Assembly: GCA_036362985.1 (NCBI GenBank)
Contig: JAYGXS010000003.1
Coordinates: forward strand, 67,407,872 to 67,471,871
Reading direction: 5' to 3'
Length of the DNA stretch: 64,000 nucleotides
Source of the DNA: Ligula intestinalis
Lineage: Eukaryota > Platyhelminthes > Cestoda > Diphyllobothriidea > Diphyllobothriidae
The position numbers were made by a program, and so were the translations under genes. Positions 63,539 through 64,000 of this stretch are shown here, piece by piece (within the stretch, counting starts at the first letter, position 1; each line of letters starts with the position of its first letter). Below the pieces are notes generated by a model. That model saw nothing but the letters and a program-made list of their open reading frames with translations, was not told where the DNA came from and did no database searches.

Positions 63539-63741
63539 TCAAGTATACAATTCAAAGAAGGCAGGATTTGATGCCAAATTAGCACATTTTTTCAGCAGAT
63601 TAATCATAACGACAGAGTCATCCTTAGTGTCCCGTATATGAAGGGTTTCCGAGAACATACTCAAATGAACCTGTCCGTCCCGCTGGATATTTAGAAAGGG
63701 GGGGCTGATGATAGCCTCTGACAGGATATCCTGTACAAAGG
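63539..63741 (-). CDS. Candidate coding exon, minus strand
   Basis: A long pyrimidine tract (CT/CTTTT) ends in TTTTCTAG before this segment, a strong acceptor. The frame reads FVQDILSEAIISPPFLNIQR, then GQVHLSMFSETLHIRDTKDD and INLLKKCANLASNPAFF, ending in TGA at 63541-63539. It is protein-like with a plausible helix. Splicing from 63805 does not keep this frame at the first AG; a second AG (63731-63732) or a different donor would be needed. It may be a last exon or have an internal donor such as CAG/GTTCAT. The family is not recognised. Confidence 0.4.
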
Positions 63742-63763
63742 CTAGAAAAGGCGGCAGAAAAGA

Positions 63764-63785
63764 GAGAGAGCGAGAGAGAGAGAGG
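63764..63785. repeat. (GA)n microsatellite
   Basis: GA dinucleotide tract with one C interruption. On the minus strand it forms part of the pyrimidine tract before the exon at 63741. Confidence 0.9.
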
Positions 63786-63804
63786 ATGAAATCTGCACAC
63801 ATAC

Positions 63805-63881
63805 GTGTCCTGGGTGTTTTTGCGGTTGAAGGCGACCTCAGGGAGGAGGTAGGGTGCGGTCTCCTGGCGTCGATTGATAAC
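63805..63881 (-). CDS. Candidate coding exon, minus strand
   Basis: The acceptor CCCTCTCCCAG precedes 77 bases that read VINRRQETAPYLLPEVAF and NRKNTQDT, followed by the consensus donor GTATGT (63804-63799). Both splice signals are good and the frame is open with protein-like composition. The phase (two bases left over) does not fit the nearest acceptor at 63741, so the exact joining is unresolved. Confidence 0.45.
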
Positions 63882-63952
63882 CTGGGAGAGGGAATTGGAA
63901 GTTTTAGACTTCAGCTAGCAACCTACACCCCCTCCGCCCTCACACATACACA

Positions 63953-64000
63953 TATACATACATACATACATACATACATACATACATACATACATACATA
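63953..64000. repeat. (CATA)n microsatellite, runs off the window
   Basis: Eleven or more CATA units to the last base. The true length is unknown. Confidence 0.98.

Overview
This window looks like flatworm nuclear DNA, most likely from a tapeworm (possibly diphyllobothriidean; the species is inferred, not shown). There are no bacterial-style operons. Nearly all recognisable coding sequence belongs to metazoan retroelements (Ty3/gypsy, Penelope-like, LINE) in various states of decay. The rest is short non-autonomous repeats, microsatellites and a few plausible short host exons bounded by GT/AG splice signals. Three runs of N (21333-21732, 34327-34726, 50029-50128) are assembly gaps. Layout: 1-12 kb is a field of a roughly 0.4-0.6 kb interspersed repeat, called R1 here, in both orientations, with a Penelope reverse transcriptase scrap (about 1.08 kb), a pogo-type MITE (8.0 kb) and a LINE 3' end (10.1 kb). 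13.34-17.76 kb is a complete but dead Ty3/gypsy element with two LTRs. 18.06-19.43 kb is a 5'-truncated Penelope-like element (PLE) whose RT-endonuclease frame has one stop. 19.5-30 kb holds more R1 copies, a LINE C-terminal fragment, PLE tails and a PLE endonuclease fragment. 30.8-37.5 kb holds two copies of a 1.2-1.7 kb repeat (R2), tRNA-derived SINEs, a hAT MITE with its 8-bp target duplication, a pogo-type MITE and a hairpin PLE-tail element. 40-47 kb holds telomere-like sequence, local duplications (R3) and Tigger-like ends. 47.8-49.15 kb is the best-defined object: a SINE interrupted by a PLE that carries a GIY-YIG endonuclease frame, is flanked by ~145-bp inverted arms, and is bordered by a 12-bp target-site duplication. 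50.1-52.2 kb is an array of repeated and inverted units containing a perfect 100-bp inverted repeat. 53.5-54.0 kb is a LINE reverse transcriptase fragment on the minus strand. 57-59 kb contains another PLE hairpin and repeats R4/R5. 60.3-61.1 kb is a Tc1/mariner-like fold-back element. 61.5-63.9 kb contains phase-compatible candidate exons of a minus-strand host gene, and 49.5-49.6 kb contains a candidate first coding exon. The elements interact by nesting: a PLE in a SINE, and PLE tails inside R4 and R1. The recurrent theme is PLE 3' tails present as opposed inverted arms around a short core. Their conserved core (CTGANGA, a variable stem, GAAAC) looks hammerhead-ribozyme-like. Identity figures are counts or estimates made by eye.
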